6,529 nucleotides of DNA from positions 1 to 6,529 of the forward strand of contig CAIJTL010000870.1 in assembly GCA_903823545.1 (NCBI GenBank). Reading direction: 5' to 3'. The notes under the pieces were generated by a model. The model had not been told where the DNA came from, searched no databases, and was given only the letters and a program-made list of their open reading frames with translations. Shown here piece by piece: positions 4,763 through 6,529 of this stretch. The stretch comes from an uncultured Planctomycetaceae bacterium. GTDB taxonomy: Bacteria; Planctomycetota; Planctomycetia; Planctomycetales; Planctomycetaceae. Position 1 is the first letter of the stretch; each line of letters opens with the position of its first letter. The position numbers were made by a program, and so were the translations under genes.

Positions 4763-6130
4763 ATGTCTTCTAAGTCATCCACGAACTTCTCATCGCCCGA
4801 CGGATTGGTAGAATCCCCTTTCCGCTTGGCCGCTGCGGATATGCTTCCGCAATCTTCCGGTCCAATTCCCTCGCCCCACTTTCCGCTGCCCAACGCTATG
4901 CGAAGTGAAACTGAAGCCTCATTTTCCGACGAGCCCTTTTCGATCCCGGTCGCAGACCGAGTGAAGCGGCTCCCTCCGTACCTCTTCGGCAAGATCAATA
5001 AGCTGAAGCACAAGAAGAGACAGGACGGGATCGACGTCATCGACCTCGGAATGGGTAATCCGACGGATCCGCCCGAGCAATTCATCATCGACAAGATGAT
5101 CGAGTCGCTCTCCGACGCAAGAAATCATCGGTACTCAGTATCGAACGGAGTCGAGAATCTCCGCCGAGAGGTCGCGAAGAGATATGACCGAAAATATGGT
5201 GTCAAACTCAATGCGGCATCGGAGGTCATTGCCTGCATCGGTTCAAAAGAGGGCTTCAGCCACATGTGCTTGGCTCTGATGGGCCCCGGAGATACAGCAA
5301 TTGTCCCAGCACCAACGTTTCCAATCCACTCATACTCTGTGATGCTTGCCTCCGGAAACGTCATTGCCCTGGACGTCAGGAAGCCTGACGAATTCCTCTC
5401 GAATATCGCCTACACTTGCGAGCATCTTTTTCCGAAACCGAAGCTGGTCATTGTCAATTTCCCGCACAATCCGTCGGGAACCTGCATTGAACAAGATTTT
5501 TATGTCGATCTCGTCGCTCTCGCGAAGAAATACGGCTTCTTGGTAATCAGCGACTTCGCCTACGCAGACATCTGCTACGACAACTACAAGGCTCCCAGCT
5601 TTCTGGCGACTCCGGGTGCGATCGACATTGGCGTTGAACTGACAACGATGAGCAAAGGCTACAGCATGGCTGGCTGGCGCATTGGCTATTGCTGCGGCAA
5701 CGCAGAAATGGTGCGAGCACTCGGCACGATCAAGGGCTATTACGACTACGGAATCTTCCAGGCGATCCAGATCTCTGCGATCGTCGCAATGCGACATGGC
5801 GACGAGTCGATTGATCGACTTTGCGAAGAGTATCAACGTCGCCGCGATGTGCTGGTTGATGGTTTGACACGACAAGGCTGGGAAATCGAAGCGCCGAAAG
5901 CAGGTATGTTTGTCTGGGCGAAAGTTCCAGAACCCTGGGCTGAAATGGGCTCAATTAACTTTGCCATGAAACTCCTGAATGAGGCTGGCGTCGCAGTTAG
6001 CCCTGGCCGTGGCTTCGGCGAAGAGGGTGAAGGCTACTTGCGACTCGCGATCGTTGAAAATGCCCAAAGACTCCGACAAGCCGTCCGAGAAATTGGACGC
6101 TGCCTCAAACCGGAATCAGCAGTCGCTTAA
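4763..6130 (+). CDS. alaC: AlaC-like class I/II PLP aminotransferase (glutamate-pyruvate type)
   Basis: A 455-residue fold-type I, PLP-dependent aminotransferase, closest by eye to E. coli AlaC (YfdZ), which makes alanine from pyruvate and glutamate. Matches run along the whole core: RLPPYLF (69-75), DLGMGNP (94-100), [15 protein letters not shown] (123-137), [15 protein letters not shown] (159-173), [13 protein letters not shown] (181-193), [10 protein letters not shown] with Asn236, [11 protein letters not shown] with Asp264 and Tyr267, [16 protein letters not shown] with the PLP lysine Lys298 and phosphate-binding Arg306, and YLRLAIVEN with the substrate-carboxylate Arg427. All catalytic residues are present. 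Residues 1-60 are a Ser/Pro-rich extension without counterpart in E. coli AlaC; the start is kept because of a strong ribosome binding site. An LL-diaminopimelate aminotransferase (DapL) is the main alternative, as the families are related. It is a separate unit, flanked by hairpins on both sides, and probably a cytosolic amino acid biosynthesis enzyme. Confidence 0.88.
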   Translation: MSSKSSTNFSSPDGLVESPFRLAAADMLPQSSGPIPSPHFPLPNAMRSETEASFSDEPFSIPVADRVKRLPPYLFGKINKLKHKKRQDGIDVIDLGMGNPTDPPEQFIIDKMIESLSDARNHRYSVSNGVENLRREVAKRYDRKYGVKLNAASEVIACIGSKEGFSHMCLALMGPGDTAIVPAPTFPIHSYSVMLASGNVIALDVRKPDEFLSNIAYTCEHLFPKPKLVIVNFPHNPSGTCIEQDFYVDLVALAKKYGFLVISDFAYADICYDNYKAPSFLATPGAIDIGVELTTMSKGYSMAGWRIGYCCGNAEMVRALGTIKGYYDYGIFQAIQISAIVAMRHGDESIDRLCEEYQRRRDVLVDGLTRQGWEIEAPKAGMFVWAKVPEPWAEMGSINFAMKLLNEAGVAVSPGRGFGEEGEGYLRLAIVENAQRLRQAVREIGRCLKPESAVA

Positions 6131-6150
6131 GAACGCGATCTGCGAAACCA

Positions 6151-6207
6151 AATGACAAGACGCGCCAGAAAGTGTTTGATGCACTTTTTGGCGCGTCTTG
6201 TCGTTTT
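6151..6207 (+). terminator. strong rho-independent terminator after alaC
   Basis: A 21-bp stem, 6154-6174 with 6182-6202, has one G-U wobble and a 7-nt loop (TTTGATG). It can be extended by three pairs, one a wobble, into AAT/GTT. TTTT follows at 6204-6207. It lies 20 nt after the stop codon. Read on the other strand it has a stem but a weaker T-tract, so it may act in both directions. Confidence 0.88.
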
Positions 6208-6529
6208 GCGACAAGGTAAATCGTCAGAGCAAGCCAGCCGAGCGACTCACATCGTTCAACAGCGATCTGGCAACGTCATTGCGCGATTGGATGCAGGAGC
6301 CAAAACTGAGAGTTACTCCGCCTGAAGTCTGCTTTACACGTCTCGGCAGGAGCCGCTTGCGAGACGTCAACTGCATCAAAAACTTTACAACACACAACCA
6401 GCAGCCCGCTCGCCAAAAAATTCGTCAACAGACTGGTACGGGACTTGTTGATAATCACTATGAATTCGGCACATCGCGACTTACTGAGATACCACCGAGA
6501 CGCGTCGAGAGTTGCCGCTGGTAAAGAAA
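6208..6529. other. 322-nt stretch without a recognisable gene
   Basis: No frame here gives a protein with recognisable family motifs or a good ribosome binding site. A plus-strand frame covering 6198-6524 starts with TTG inside the terminator stem and has random-looking composition. A 60-residue minus-strand frame (6276-6458) has a hydrophobic stretch but no matching context. The one structure seen is an 8-bp inverted repeat, ACGTCTCG (6338-6345) with CGAGACGT (6360-6367), around 14 nt. The right edge may be the upstream region of a gene outside the window. Confidence 0.55.

Noticed and set aside
4898..4900. ATG at Met46 as the true start of the aminotransferase
   Set aside because: It would give a more usual length, but there is no Shine-Dalgarno sequence before it, whereas the ATG at 4763 has GAGGT at good spacing.
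4708..5094. Minus-strand 128-residue frame over the start of alaC
   Set aside because: It overlaps the conserved aminotransferase start and the hairpin arm, with no family features.
5330..5875. Minus-strand 181-residue frame inside alaC
   Set aside because: It is antisense to the best-conserved part of the aminotransferase, and its length follows from the codon bias of the real gene.
6338..6367. 8-bp inverted repeat near the right edge as a terminator or RNA gene
   Set aside because: The loop is 14 nt, there is no T-tract and no neighbouring gene to explain it; chance is plausible.
6276..6458. Minus-strand 60-residue frame with a hydrophobic N-terminal stretch resembling a lipoprotein signal
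   Set aside because: Cys-Cys is present but the preceding residues do not make a proper lipobox, the frame is very short and nothing supports expression.
6198..6524. Plus-strand 108-residue frame after alaC
   Set aside because: The TTG start lies inside the terminator stem, the composition looks random and no ribosome binding site or motif is seen.
1..6529. CRISPR array, tRNA, rRNA, transposase or phage genes
   Set aside because: No regularly spaced repeats, cloverleaf pattern, rRNA-like stretch or transposase/integrase motif was seen on either strand.

Overview
The window looks like chromosomal DNA of a Planctomycetes bacterium. The first half carries the back half of a bacterial microcompartment (BMC) operon of the planctomycete/verrucomicrobia type (PVM BMC), known for breaking down L-fucose and L-rhamnose through a class II aldolase. 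The assignment rests on the gene set and its order: CoA-acylating aldehyde dehydrogenase, BMC-P, tagged accessory protein, BMC-P, class II sugar-phosphate aldolase. Structured repeats between genes and an anchored parvulin-like protein with a long Ser/Thr/Gly tail also fit the phylum. No 16S or marker gene is present, so the lineage is an inference.

Layout. 1-645: C-terminal part of a PduP/EutE-like aldehyde dehydrogenase, open at the left edge and including its catalytic Cys. 648-911: first BMC-P (EutN/CcmL) vertex protein. 963-1673: unusual 236-aa protein with an N-terminal helix resembling an encapsulation peptide, a Pro/Ala linker, a short motif reminiscent of EutT/EutQ proteins and a C-terminal domain that looks like an inactive RpiB-type isomerase. 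1749-2048: second, longer BMC-P. 2049-2196: a 148-bp nested foldback element that fills the gap almost exactly. 2205-3104: class II aldolase with a C-terminal encapsulation peptide. 3122-3176: strong terminator closing the operon. 3187-3216: a good sigma70-like promoter. 3318-4628: membrane-anchored SurA/PrsA-like protein whose PPIase histidines appear to be lost. 4653-4710: imperfect long hairpin. 4763-6130: AlaC-like aminotransferase with an extra N-terminal segment of about 60 residues. 6151-6207: strong terminator. 6208-6529: no gene I can support.

How the genes work together. From what is known of PVM BMCs, the aldolase splits L-fuculose-1-phosphate or L-rhamnulose-1-phosphate into DHAP and L-lactaldehyde inside the shell, and the dehydrogenase turns lactaldehyde into lactyl-CoA. 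The two BMC-P proteins cap pentameric vertices. BMC-H shell proteins, a PduL-type phosphotransacylase and a kinase would be expected upstream, outside the window. The most unusual items are the tagged degenerate RpiB-like protein and the foldback element between the last shell gene and the aldolase. The aminotransferase and the parvulin-like gene are separate units and probably unrelated to the BMC.
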